The notes below the pieces were generated by a model, which saw only the letters and a program-made list of their open reading frames with translations, was not told the origin of the DNA and searched no databases. Positions 15,836-24,516 of a stretch of DNA of 64,000 nucleotides are shown one piece after another. This stretch comes from Saccharophagus degradans 2-40 (lineage in GTDB: Bacteria > Pseudomonadota > Gammaproteobacteria > Pseudomonadales > Cellvibrionaceae): the NCBI RefSeq assembly GCF_000013665.1, contig NC_007912.1:124001-188000 (forward strand), in the 5' to 3' direction. The first letter of the stretch is position 1. Every line of letters starts with the position of its first letter. Made by a program: the position numbers and the translations under genes.

Positions 15836-18800
15836 ATGAAAAAACCACCTAGCCGTTACAGTACGCTGGCCATAACCCTGTGTATGAGTTTATCGCAGGC
15901 CGCTATAGCAAAGGATATCTACGTCGCCCCTACAGGAGATGACGCTGGAGCCGGATCGTTTAGCAGCCCCTATCAAACGCTGGCGAAAGCGGCACAAACC
16001 GCACAAGCTGGTGATGTCGTTTACCTGCGCGAAGGCACCTATCAGGAAACGCTTCGCCCAGCGAATTCAGGCACAGCCAGTCACCCCATTGTGTTTCAAT
16101 CCTATCAGAATGAAAAAGTGATCATCAGTGCAATGGAAGCCTTAAGCGGCTGGCAGCAAGACACCTCAAATATTTATAAAACCACGGTGAACTGGGATCT
16201 AGGCCAAGAAAATTTTGTGATGCATAAATCTACAGCACTGGATTTAGCCCGCTGGCCAAACAATACCGATGCAGACCCCTTCACGTTAAATTCTAAAAGA
16301 AACACAGGGGGAAGTGGCCCCGAGGTAGGCCAAGGTGCTTATATAGAATACGCAGCAGGATTGCCCAATATTAATTGGACTGGGGGTACCGTATTTTATT
16401 ATGGCGATAAACCCGGTGGCGGTTGGCTAGCGTGGCGCGAGACGATTGTAAGCCACACTCAAACCCGTATAAATATAGACCTTTCTAAAAAGAATCCCGC
16501 GTGGGTACGCACCGCACACGACCCGGCAAGCGGCGGAGAATTCTATTTAATGGGCGTAAAAGGTGCTTTAGATTATCAGAACGAATGGTACTTCGATTCA
16601 AATACGCGAGAGCTTTTTGTCCAACTGCCCAACGGCGCGCGCCCACAAAATGGCGATATTCAATTTAGAAAACGCCTGCAGACCATTAACTTGGCAAATA
16701 GAAGCCACATACACATTAAAAACATTGCTGTTTTTGGTGGCGCTATAGAAATAACCAATAACGCTAATTCTAACCTGCTTTCTGGGGTATCCAGTTTTTA
16801 TGGCAATGCTACGCTCGGTGTACACACCGGATTTTCGGCGCCAAGCTACAGCGTAAAAATTCAAGGCAGCGATAACCGTATAGAAAACAGTGAAATTGCC
16901 TACGGCTCCGGTACTGGGATATACGACAGCGGCACCCGCAGCCAAATTGTGAATAACTACATTCACGATTTTAATACCCTTGGCGACTACAACGCGCCGG
17001 TTAACGCGCGCGGCGGAAGTAATACGTTAGTAAAAAATAATCGAATCTCCCGCGGAGGCCGCGACACCATACAAGCTTTTAATCGAGACAGCGAATGGTC
17101 GTATAACGATGTTTCCCACAGTAATTTAATAGCCGATGACTGCGGCTTGTTTTACACCGTTGGCGGACCACACAATGTGGAAATCCATCACAACTGGTTT
17201 CACGACGCATATTCACACGGCAACAAAAACAAAGCCGCTGGTATTTATTTAGATAACGATGCCCGAGGTTTTAAAGTACACCACAACGTGGTGTGGAACA
17301 CCGAGTGGACAGGCATTCAAATAAATTGGAACGGCACGGACATAGACGTATTTAACAACACATTATGGAACAACAGTGCCGCTATGGGAGCATGGCACAA
17401 AGCCGGGACTGCGTTTTCGGATGTTCGAGTTTGGAACAACCTCTCCAACAGTAATAAGTGGGAGGAGCAAGCCAATAAGCAAAACAACCTTACGGGAACA
17501 GGCGATCCGTTTGTGAACAGCCAAGCCGGAGATTTTAGATTAAAAGCCAATACGGCCCCTATCGACTATGGCCGCACTATAGCGGGTACAACCGAGGGGC
17601 ACAGTGGCGCCAACCCAGATGCTGGTGCGTATGAATACGGCGCAACCGCTTGGAAAGCAGGCGTCACATGGGATATAACCAAAGGCGCAGCCAACCGCTG
17701 CTATCAACTTCCCGGTGAGGTTTGCTTTGATGACACCGATACCGGCGGAGACATTGGTGAGCTACCCGGTAAAGTAGAAGCCGAAAACTACGCCCACTAC
17801 TACGACACCACCCCCGGTAATATTGGCGGCGCCTACCGCAACCAAGATGTAGATATTCAGCCCACCACCGATACACTAGGTGGCTACAACGTAGGCTGGA
17901 TTAACGCTGGCGAGTGGTTAGAATACGACATCGATGTCACTCAGGCGGGGCGCTATGATGCCGAGCTTAGAGTAGCCTCTAAACTGGGTGCGGGCCAAGT
18001 AGCCATAGCCATAGATGGGGTCGCTAGAGGCGAAGCGTTAACGATTCAGTCGACGGGCGATTGGCAAAATTGGGCAACCCTAACAACTCAACTAGGGTAT
18101 TTAGAAGCAGGGCTACATACGCTGCGGGTATCCGCTATGAGCGGTGGCTTCAATCTAAATTGGTATAACTTCACTAAACAAGTAAGCTTTGGGGAAACCG
18201 CCGTAGGCTTCACCAACACTCCTCCTACACGTATACCAGCTACAAGGCATCAGAGCTTTTCTGTGGATTATGTTGCCAACGAGCCGCGAGAACTGTTCTT
18301 ATTATTTTTCAACCCCGACTGGAGTTGGGTAGCCTCGACAAAAACAACCGTAGAGCCCGGTAAAGCTTCTACCACGTTGCAATTAAACCTTCCCTTTGTG
18401 CCAACCGCTGTGCAAGCATTTAACGTTAAATTAGAAAATCGCCCCATAGGCGCCAACTGGGATAACCCGAACAATGTCGAAGCGCACGCTGCCGTTACCA
18501 CGCAAGCAGCACCGCTACAACATAACGGTGGCTTCGAAAACGGTGGCACCTCGGGTTGGAATGGATACGGTAGCCATGCACTTAGCACAGAAGCCCACAG
18601 CGGCAGCTATGCAGGCAAAGTAACCGGTGGCCCCTCCGCGTTTTCGCAAACTATTCCCAACCTTACCCCAAACACCACCTACAGCCTCTCGGCTTTTGTT
18701 AAAGCACGCGCTGGTCACACGGGGTTTTTAGGCGTTAAAGAATATGGAGGCCAAGAAACGAGCCTGATAGTAAACAGCACCCACTATCAAAAGAAAACCA

Positions 18801-18910
18801 TCACCTTCACCACCGGCCCCAACGCCAGCTCGGCAAAAATTTATTTATACGTTAGGGATAACAACCATGTGGCGTTTATTGATGAGTTAGTCATTGTGAA
18901 AGTGTACTAG
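15836..18910 (+). CDS. Secreted right-handed beta-helix polysaccharide-active enzyme with CBM6
   Basis: A 1024-residue protein with GAGGAAA upstream and a signal peptide (about 1-26). Mature residues start KDIYVAPTGDDAG, typical of beta-helix enzymes of the PL9/DUF1565 type. Residues to about 600 contain many Asn-rich beta-helix turns (for example VHHNVVWNTEW and VFNNTLWNNSA). A CBM6 domain starts near 645 (KVEAENYAHYYD, later WINAGEWLEYDIDV). A linker domain and a C-terminal CBM4/9-like beta-sandwich (about 895-1024, HNGGFENGGTSGWNG) follow. It probably depolymerises an algal or plant polysaccharide outside the cell. Whether it is a lyase or a hydrolase cannot be decided by eye. Confidence 0.85.
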   Translation: MKKPPSRYSTLAITLCMSLSQAAIAKDIYVAPTGDDAGAGSFSSPYQTLAKAAQTAQAGDVVYLREGTYQETLRPANSGTASHPIVFQSYQNEKVIISAMEALSGWQQDTSNIYKTTVNWDLGQENFVMHKSTALDLARWPNNTDADPFTLNSKRNTGGSGPEVGQGAYIEYAAGLPNINWTGGTVFYYGDKPGGGWLAWRETIVSHTQTRINIDLSKKNPAWVRTAHDPASGGEFYLMGVKGALDYQNEWYFDSNTRELFVQLPNGARPQNGDIQFRKRLQTINLANRSHIHIKNIAVFGGAIEITNNANSNLLSGVSSFYGNATLGVHTGFSAPSYSVKIQGSDNRIENSEIAYGSGTGIYDSGTRSQIVNNYIHDFNTLGDYNAPVNARGGSNTLVKNNRISRGGRDTIQAFNRDSEWSYNDVSHSNLIADDCGLFYTVGGPHNVEIHHNWFHDAYSHGNKNKAAGIYLDNDARGFKVHHNVVWNTEWTGIQINWNGTDIDVFNNTLWNNSAAMGAWHKAGTAFSDVRVWNNLSNSNKWEEQANKQNNLTGTGDPFVNSQAGDFRLKANTAPIDYGRTIAGTTEGHSGANPDAGAYEYGATAWKAGVTWDITKGAANRCYQLPGEVCFDDTDTGGDIGELPGKVEAENYAHYYDTTPGNIGGAYRNQDVDIQPTTDTLGGYNVGWINAGEWLEYDIDVTQAGRYDAELRVASKLGAGQVAIAIDGVARGEALTIQSTGDWQNWATLTTQLGYLEAGLHTLRVSAMSGGFNLNWYNFTKQVSFGETAVGFTNTPPTRIPATRHQSFSVDYVANEPRELFLLFFNPDWSWVASTKTTVEPGKASTTLQLNLPFVPTAVQAFNVKLENRPIGANWDNPNNVEAHAAVTTQAAPLQHNGGFENGGTSGWNGYGSHALSTEAHSGSYAGKVTGGPSAFSQTIPNLTPNTTYSLSAFVKARAGHTGFLGVKEYGGQETSLIVNSTHYQKKTITFTTGPNASSAKIYLYVRDNNHVAFIDELVIVKVY

Positions 18911-19063
18911 AGGCAGACGAAGCAACTCCAATTCAATCTGCAAGTTGTTGGTGTAGGTTGGATTGGAACGTAAATAATAGGATATAGACCACTAGTCTGC
19001 CGGTTATGAAAATATTTTCAGTCGTTAGGACATCGAGATAAGCATACCCAAACGACAAACCCG
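18911..19063. other. Spacer between the beta-helix enzyme and MITE-like copy C
   Basis: No gene, terminator or conserved motif was found in this 153-bp stretch. Confidence 0.5.
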
Positions 19064-19202
19064 AGACACCCACTCCTACCATTTTAGCGATCTGGCCATC
19101 CCTTAAAATTCCGGATACCTATATTTTAACTAGGTTGATCGAATCGATGCGCTTCCGATTCTTCAACGAGTGGGTGTCTTATCTTTTCATGAGTGGGTGT
19201 CT
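19064..19202. repeat. MITE-like RAYT-derived element, copy C with an extra right terminus
   Basis: The 116-bp element runs from 19064 to 19179 with the same ends as copies A, B and D. A second right-terminus word GAGTGGGTGTCT follows at 19191-19202. The extra end may be the scar of a second element or of an imprecise excision. Confidence 0.8.
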
Positions 19203-19278
19203 AATTTATTCTCCTTAACTAATGTCTGCCTCTAATTCTTAAACAAAAATAAAAATCAAACTAATAGGAATAAAAAAT

Positions 19279-19313
19279 CAGGCAGTAGTTAAGATTTCTT
19301 TAACTACTGCCTG
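19279..19313 (-). terminator. Strong terminator overlapping the 3' end of the TonB-C gene
   Basis: A perfect 14-bp stem (CAGGCAGTAGTTAA and its inverse) with a seven-base loop, followed on the minus strand by a T-rich run. The stem includes the stop codon of the TonB-C gene. Confidence 0.85.
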
Positions 19314-19927
19314 TCTTGATTATTCCCCGAATCTTGAAGGTTAAAAACGAATTTATTTTTTAGCGGCCCCGATGTGACCGCCTTTCCATTATTTACAGCA
19401 GGAAGGTAAACAAACTTTTTGGCGGCTTTTATCGAAGATTTTACAAACATTTCGTCGGATGCTTCGACTACAGAAACCTTTTTGACCTTACCTCTAGATG
19501 AAACCAAATAACTGACAATGACATAGCCATCCAGATCGAGTTCAATAGCTTTTTTAGGGAGCGTGGGGCCGTACTTCAATATAGGTATAGCCTCTCTATC
19601 GACACGGCCATATAATATATTCATATACTCCTTGGGGCAGTTATTTAATTTAGGCTCATACTCAACATGCTTGCCGTGAAGGTAGTATCCAATAAATAAT
19701 TTCCTACACGCAACTATCAAATCTGCTCTCTGTTCAGGGTTGGTCCAATTCGTCACCCCGTAATAGAAATACTTTAGCGAAAGCTCTTTTTCGCCCTTAC
19801 CAAAATAGTAGCTGCCGTTACTTAATATCTGCGTCCTAAACTCTGGATCATCATTATTCTCCTCAGCCACAGCGAAACCGCTGAGGTTGAGCATGATTAT
19901 CGCTAATATTGTTCTAATATAATTCAT
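19304..19927 (-). CDS. Periplasmic TonB C-terminal domain protein
   Basis: A 207-residue protein with an N-terminal signal peptide or anchor (about 1-21, ending AVAEE). The C-terminal part, from about 120, has the TonB fold signature: PTLPKKAIELDLDGYVIVSY, then VSSRGKVKKVSVVEAS and AKKFVYLPAVNNGKAV. There is no Pro-rich spanning region, so it is unlikely to be a full energy transducer. Its ATG overlaps the stop codon of the frameshifted membrane protein frame (ATGA), so the two were translationally coupled. The middle region (20-115) is not recognised. Confidence 0.75.
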   Translation of the reverse strand: MNYIRTILAIIMLNLSGFAVAEENNDDPEFRTQILSNGSYYFGKGEKELSLKYFYYGVTNWTNPEQRADLIVACRKLFIGYYLHGKHVEYEPKLNNCPKEYMNILYGRVDREAIPILKYGPTLPKKAIELDLDGYVIVSYLVSSRGKVKKVSVVEASDEMFVKSSIKAAKKFVYLPAVNNGKAVTSGPLKNKFVFNLQDSGNNQDRQ

Positions 19928-20192
19928 AGTGTTAATGTGTGCCTGTCCTTAGTTTTCTCTTCCAACTCTTTACTTTGAAGAATAATCGTAAGCAATAGTG
20001 CAGCAAGAGCAAAAAAACTAAGTATTGGATTTAGAGTTCCCCCAATGAAGTCACCGAAGGTCCCCAGCGTTCATGCTCATTACTTAATGAGCATGCAAAG
20101 TTCATAAAGTAGAACACAATTACAACGATAACAATTCCAGTTGCAACTGAAAATATCCATGCCAATGACGAGAATACTTGACCTGAAGTCAT
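19924..20192 (-). pseudogene. Frameshifted small membrane protein, copy 1
   Basis: From ATG 20192 the frame reads MTSGQVFSSLAWIFSVATG, one membrane helix, then NEHERWG. It then shifts by one base: the displaced frame continues TFGDFIGGTLNPILSFFALA and LLLTIILQSKELEEKTKD to a TGA overlapping the next ATG. Joining the frames at ERWG-TFGDF restores a typical two-helix protein of the WGTFGDFIGG type seen in many bacterial genomes. A single missing base near 20060 explains it. Sequencing error, a real mutation or programmed frameshifting are all possible. Confidence 0.7.
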
Positions 20193-20484
20193 TGATTTAT
20201 GGACAAATCCGAGACACCCACTCCTACCATTGAAGAATAATCGTAAGCAATAGTGCAGCAAGAGCAAAAAAACTAAGTATTGGATTTAGAGTTCCCCCAA
20301 TGAAGTCACCGAAGGTCCCCAGCGTTCATGCTCATTACTTAATGAGCATGCAAAGTTCATAAAGTAGAACACAATTACAACGATAACAATTCCAGTTGCA
20401 ACTGAAAATATCCATGCCAATGACGAGAATACTTGACCTGAAGTCATTGATTTATGGACAAATCCGAGACACCCACTCCTACCA
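19975..20484. repeat. 255-bp tandem direct duplication
   Basis: The segment 19975-20229 is repeated at 20230-20484 with no difference that I could see. The unit includes most of the frameshifted membrane protein gene and the first part of a MITE-like element. The junction lies within CCATT/TTGAAG, where the two ends share a few bases, which suggests slippage or microhomology joining. Identity implies a recent event. Confidence 0.9.
20230..20447 (-). pseudogene. Frameshifted small membrane protein, copy 2 (3' truncated)
   Basis: The second copy of the unit carries the same start (ATG 20447) and the same missing base, and loses its C-terminus at the duplication junction. The shared lesion shows that the frameshift came before the duplication, or that both copies have functional frameshifting. 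Confidence 0.7.
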
Positions 20485-20582
20485 TTTTCGCGATCTGGCC
20501 ATCCCTTAAAATTCCGGATACCTATATTTTAACTAGGTTGATCGAATCGATGCGCTTCCGATTCTTCAACGAGTGGGTGTCT
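20467..20582. repeat. MITE-like RAYT-derived element, copy D (116 bp)
   Basis: Ends AGACACCCACTC and GAGTGGGTGTCT, with an interior like copies A-C. Its left end is also present in truncated form at 20212-20230 as part of the 255-bp duplication. The right end abuts a truncated attC-like site. Confidence 0.85.
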
Positions 20583-20591
20583 TATCTTTTC

Positions 20592-20634
20592 GTGGAGGCT
20601 GAAGGCCGGAGCGGTGTTTGAGCGAATTGTTACA
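20592..20634 (-). other. Truncated attC-like site after the PhyH-type gene
   Basis: On the minus strand, just after the PhyH stop codon, the sequence runs TGTAACAATTCGCTCAAACA followed by CCGCTCCGGCCTTC. This resembles the opening half of integron attC sites. The second half is missing where MITE-like copy D begins. Confidence 0.5.
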
Positions 20635-20638
20635 TGTT

Positions 20639-21304
20639 TTACGCCCATGAGACACCAAGTGGTAATTTAAAACTACTGTACTCCAAGTGTAAAACTCGAC
20701 GCTGAGTCGGAAATATAGCCTTACTAGATGAGTGCAGTATATGTGGGCGCATTACCAAAGCCGAGCCTGCTGGAGCTTCACATGCAACCGCCTCATGACT
20801 TTGAGTGTACTTTTTTATAGCACAGGGATCTAGGATGCCTAGCTTATGACTATTTGGCAAAACTTTTAGACACCCATTCTCAAGGCAAGTATCATCCAGA
20901 TGAATTCGAAAGGTTACCATTTGCTCTAACACACTCACCGGCGGCTGGACGTGGAGAACTTCATCTTTAATACTCCAAGGCCCCCATCCATTCTCTTCGA
21001 TTTTTTCAGATACGGTTACAGTTCGATCTTGGTGCCATGTAACCAGCCAGTTATTCTCGGATGTTTTATTGAACAATATTGCGCGAACTAAACTTGCGTC
21101 ACCTGAAAGGTATTTATTTACATAGGCCATCAACTCATCAGACGCTGCAATATTGCGGATAGATGAATATTTTTTCTCTGCATTTCTAATTCCGCCAGCT
21201 TTATCAGGGAAGCTGACATCCATTAATTCGCTATTTATAGAATTGAGCTGATTGTCAGATAAAAAATCATCTATCAATTCATATCCAACTTTTAAGCCTG
21301 GCAC
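20639..21304 (-). CDS. Phytanoyl-CoA dioxygenase (PhyH) family protein
   Basis: I prefer GTG 21304, with AAGGA upstream, giving 221 residues; the frame is open to TTG 21358, but that reads through an attC-like site. The Fe(II) facial triad is visible: HQD in TWHQDRTVTV and the distal His in RPHILHSSSKA, followed by the arginine RRVLHLEY that binds 2-oxoglutarate. The family hydroxylates small molecules; the substrate is unknown. It lies between two attC-like sites and is probably a gene cassette. Confidence 0.8.
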   Translation of the reverse strand: MPGLKVGYELIDDFLSDNQLNSINSELMDVSFPDKAGGIRNAEKKYSSIRNIAASDELMAYVNKYLSGDASLVRAILFNKTSENNWLVTWHQDRTVTVSEKIEENGWGPWSIKDEVLHVQPPVSVLEQMVTFRIHLDDTCLENGCLKVLPNSHKLGILDPCAIKKYTQSHEAVACEAPAGSALVMRPHILHSSSKAIFPTQRRVLHLEYSSFKLPLGVSWA

Positions 21305-21326
21305 TAAGTTTGATCCTTGGTTGACA

Positions 21327-21387
21327 TTGTAACATCGCGCTCCGGAACGTCGGTCCAAGCCGCGAAGCCTTAATGCGCATGTTAGGT
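21327..21387 (-). other. attC-like recombination site between the HNH-like and PhyH genes
   Basis: On the minus strand it opens with ACCTAAC, a perfect match to the RYYYAAC core, and overlaps the stop codon of the HNH-like gene. The arms TAACATGCGC and its inverse with one extra base (TAACATCGCGC) mimic the extrahelical base of attC hairpins. The closing core (GTTACAA) deviates from GTTRRRY. Size is 61 bp. Confidence 0.6.
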
Positions 21388-22152
21388 TTTGTTGAAAAAA
21401 GAAATTACGTCTGGCTCACGGAATCTTTTAGCTAGTGACCCCAAGTTCACATATACTTCCTCTAGATTTCGGCACGCAAGAATAAACTTGCCACTTTCTC
21501 TAACATGAAAATATTCAACTTCCGGTTTTCGATACCTGCCGTCATTGACATGAAGCTCGATTAGAAATCCATTTAGCACTAAAGATTGAATTGTTATACA
21601 ACCATCATAACGGCCACGACTCAAGGGCATTAAAACCCCTGGGTAATATGAACCCCGATAGTTCAACCTAGAAATAACTATCGAGTATTCATTTTGAGAA
21701 ACGAAACTTCCCTCGTGAAGGATATTTCTAAATAGTTCAGCGTAAGGCCCAAGCTCATACTCCGAGAACATGTGCAGCTTTGAGATACTCATACGCCAAA
21801 ATATAGATAGAACCGCCAGCTTTATGTGCAGATAATTAAAGCCTCCAACAAGTTCAATACCCGCAGTTTCTGTAACCGTTAGCTTTTGATAACTCTTGGC
21901 AGACAACTCCTTCACAACCAAACTAAAAGAACCTTCCCAAAGAGATAACTTGGTTTCACATTTTTGGCATAGCAGCCTCTCTCGATATCCACACTGCTCC
22001 CACTTAATGTTTTTGTTGTCGATTGCTATCGGTTTGAACACATGCTTCTGATTATATATTTTTTCATAAGCAAACTCTGGGACGATATGTGACTTTCTAA
22101 TTTCTATGTTTTTCTCAAAGCATAGACGACAGTCACCTAAATACGAAGCCAT
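21382..22152 (-). CDS. HNH-like zinc-binding protein
   Basis: A 256-residue protein with GAGGGAG before its ATG. CRLC (8-11), KSHIVPEFAYEK and CQKCE (about 62-66) form the pattern of a widespread uncharacterised HNH-type family in which SHIVPEF supplies the HNH histidine. The C-terminal two thirds lack clear motifs. Its stop codon lies inside an attC-like core, as in integron cassettes. A nuclease role is suggested by the motif but not shown. Confidence 0.65.
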   Translation of the reverse strand: MASYLGDCRLCFEKNIEIRKSHIVPEFAYEKIYNQKHVFKPIAIDNKNIKWEQCGYRERLLCQKCETKLSLWEGSFSLVVKELSAKSYQKLTVTETAGIELVGGFNYLHIKLAVLSIFWRMSISKLHMFSEYELGPYAELFRNILHEGSFVSQNEYSIVISRLNYRGSYYPGVLMPLSRGRYDGCITIQSLVLNGFLIELHVNDGRYRKPEVEYFHVRESGKFILACRNLEEVYVNLGSLAKRFREPDVISFFNKT

Positions 22153-22165
22153 GACACTCCCTCGA

Positions 22166-22252
22166 AATTAACGCCGTTATAACCTGCATATTGGGTAGAG
22201 TGTGGCGCGCTGCAACAATGAGCGCAGCGTAGCCCAAAATGTCACGTTAATT
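22166..22252 (-). other. Imperfect dyad, attC-like, between the zinc-finger and HNH-like genes
   Basis: Outer arms AATTAACG and CGTTAATT are perfect inverse repeats; inside are TTGGG and CCCAA and a GCGCT-AGCGC stem. The 87-bp size and nested imperfect stems fit an attC hairpin, but the cores only approximate the consensus. A further GTTAGGC core lies at 22306-22312. Confidence 0.5.
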
Positions 22253-22329
22253 ATTTGGTTATGCACCAATTGCATATTTATAAATACTCTTACTATTCTT
22301 TTTAGGCCTAACAATTTATCTCTTTAATA

Positions 22330-22488
22330 CTACGGCTCTATACCCGTACCTCCACAGTGTTGGCATTCTATTGGCTGGTAAACGAGACCTTCATTTTCAC
22401 CGAGGTCATTAATATTCTGAATATTAGGCTTTCCCACTCTAGTTCCATTACAAACTGTACATTCCATTTCTTCATTATCGTCATTCAT
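22330..22488 (-). CDS. Small zinc-finger protein (DnaJ-like CxxC pairs)
   Basis: Started at ATG 22488 it has 52 residues, with CTVCNG near the start and CQHCGGTG near the end, a pair of DnaJ-type CxxCxG knuckles that likely bind one zinc. The segment between is short and acidic. A GTTAGGC word (22513-22519) sits just upstream, as expected at the start of an integron cassette. Function unknown. Confidence 0.55.
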   Translation of the reverse strand: MNDDNEEMECTVCNGTRVGKPNIQNINDLGENEGLVYQPIECQHCGGTGIEP

Positions 22489-22521
22489 TTCTTTGCTTCT
22501 GATTCGTTGGCTGCCTAACAT

Positions 22522-22871
22522 TGTAATTTACGCCACAGGCATACACCGCCAGAGCGCCTATATCCGGTATATATCCCTAAACATAACTTCAAACAATTTG
22601 GATACCAGCCCCAGCTATATCTTAGCTGCTCAACCCTGCCGCTCGTTATCAGGCGTCGCTGTACCCGCAGCCACCCTCAATGTAGCTTACTCAAACTCTA
22701 TGTGTGAACCAGTTAACGTTTTTAAGTTTATAACAGAATTCCTACCCTAGATATATACATGGCACAAAATTCAACCGATATGCGTGTGTTAACTAATTTT
22801 ATTCGGTTTAACAAGTTGCTGGCTTAAGTGGGCCTAAGGAATTTATTGGTATGGTTTAGCAAACCGCTTAC
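22522..22871. other. Intergenic region upstream of the cassette-like genes
   Basis: 350 bp without a convincing gene. It contains the GTTAGGC core at its edge and GC-rich inverted words further up that could belong to another attC-like site, but no complete site is clear. No integrase gene is present in the window. Confidence 0.45.
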
Positions 22872-24470
22872 CTAATCCGCTTTTATTTTCATAGGCACTT
22901 CAACACCGTCCTGTGCCTTGCCATCTTTTGTGCGTATTACGTAAATGTTTTGCTCTTTCGCTAGGTCTGGAAAAACGAGCCATTGAATTCTTGCGCCCAA
23001 ATCCAATTGCTTCGAGTCTTTGGTGTACACCGTGATGCGTCTGCTCGATAGGTTGAACTCCAAGTAATCTATTTCACAATTCAATTCTTTGCCGTGAAAG
23101 ATGTAATTTATGGCTTTGCCGCGGTCGCAGTAAATATCGAATTCTTGATGCGATTCGAAAAGTGAATTTTGTGGGGCATTACTTTCTTCGGAATTATTTT
23201 CGTTGTCGTAGTTGTCTAACTGCTTTAAACAAAATGTTATTAGGCTATCTAGTAGCGCCTTTTTAATTATTGGGTGTTTATTGGAATTTAGCGTATACCA
23301 GCATACATATTTACGCATAAAACTAATGGACGATTCTCTATCCTCTTCCTTTTTAAAAGAACGTAGAAGAAGCTCGCCGAATGACGTTACCGTTGATGAA
23401 AATAATAGAATAACTAAAGCGAAGCATAGCGATATGGCAAGTAAAGCAAGCGCTTGGGTAAGTGTTGGGCTACTATAAATAAATACTGCACACAGAAACA
23501 CGCCAGCCTTTAGGTAATTTATTGTGGTTAACGTTTTTCGGTAGTTTGATTTAGGGTAATGCCTATCTAGGCAATCCTGTTGTGATTCGCCTTTACTTAG
23601 CGTTTCTATGGCATCTACAAAATGGTTTATCCATATTTTTTGGGTGGCGGGGGTGTGGCCACCTCTTAAACAGAACTTTTTAGCTACAGCCAGAGGGGGG
23701 AATGCTTTAAACCATTCTGGCTTTGCGTGCTTGAATGCAAAGTTGTCGGCCTCCATCTCATCTGCTATTTGGCAGTTTAATGTATTGGAAGACCTTAAAA
23801 AGGTGTTTACTGCTTCAAGAAGCAGTAATAGAAAAACAATAGCCAAACCAATTAAACTAAAGCCATCTCTATAAAGCACAAAAAGCGCAGCGCATAAAAC
23901 AACGAGTAGGCCAATTGTCGAGTTGTATTTACTAAGGGATATTGCCCTCATATTTAGATGGCCAATTTCGTGTAACAACTGGAACTTTTGCAAGCCACTC
24001 ATTTTCTCGTATTTGCTTGGCACAAATATCCAGTTTCCTAAAAGGGTGGGGAAGGTTACTACTTGAATTGGCAGGGAGTCTTGCGTGGGTATATTGTCTT
24101 TGGGTACAAATATTTTTAAAGATTTAAACATCATGCGAAACGACAGAGATGTTTTTTTATCTATCTCTATGCCATCCTTTGCAAGCCCCTGTAACCAATC
24201 GTGTTGTGATACCTCTGTAAAGTTACTTGGGTTAATTTTATCGACGAACTTGAACAGCTCAAGCATGCTTTTGCGGTTTGCTAGCAGAGTCATCTCTAGC
24301 ATAGAAACCGAGGACATATAGATTATTGCCGCTACGACTATTAATAGGCTGTGGAAGGAAAAGCCAAAAAACAACAGGTAGGTTATTTCTAGTGCTACAG
24401 GCGCGCTCGAAGAAAAGCTATCAACCAAGAAATCACGTAATTTTCTAAATATATAAATAAAAAACCACAT
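22872..24470 (-). CDS. Membrane-embedded M48-type zinc metallopeptidase
   Basis: A 532-residue protein with GGAGAGATG upstream of its ATG. The zinc motif HEIGH lies at 167-171 within LLHEIGHL, and ExxxD at 238-242 (EMEAD) supplies the third ligand, as in M48 enzymes. Two N-terminal hydrophobic segments (about 28-65), two after the HEXXH (183-225) and two more near 325-365 make it polytopic. The C-terminal 130 residues form a soluble domain of unknown type. Fusion of the protease core to this tail, and the partner gene upstream, are unusual. It could process membrane or envelope proteins. Confidence 0.75.
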   Translation of the reverse strand: MWFFIYIFRKLRDFLVDSFSSSAPVALEITYLLFFGFSFHSLLIVVAAIIYMSSVSMLEMTLLANRKSMLELFKFVDKINPSNFTEVSQHDWLQGLAKDGIEIDKKTSLSFRMMFKSLKIFVPKDNIPTQDSLPIQVVTFPTLLGNWIFVPSKYEKMSGLQKFQLLHEIGHLNMRAISLSKYNSTIGLLVVLCAALFVLYRDGFSLIGLAIVFLLLLLEAVNTFLRSSNTLNCQIADEMEADNFAFKHAKPEWFKAFPPLAVAKKFCLRGGHTPATQKIWINHFVDAIETLSKGESQQDCLDRHYPKSNYRKTLTTINYLKAGVFLCAVFIYSSPTLTQALALLAISLCFALVILLFSSTVTSFGELLLRSFKKEEDRESSISFMRKYVCWYTLNSNKHPIIKKALLDSLITFCLKQLDNYDNENNSEESNAPQNSLFESHQEFDIYCDRGKAINYIFHGKELNCEIDYLEFNLSSRRITVYTKDSKQLDLGARIQWLVFPDLAKEQNIYVIRTKDGKAQDGVEVPMKIKAD

Positions 24471-24516
24471 AAAGCATCTCTCCTTTGCTTGCCAGCGTAA
24501 TTACATACTGGTGTTT

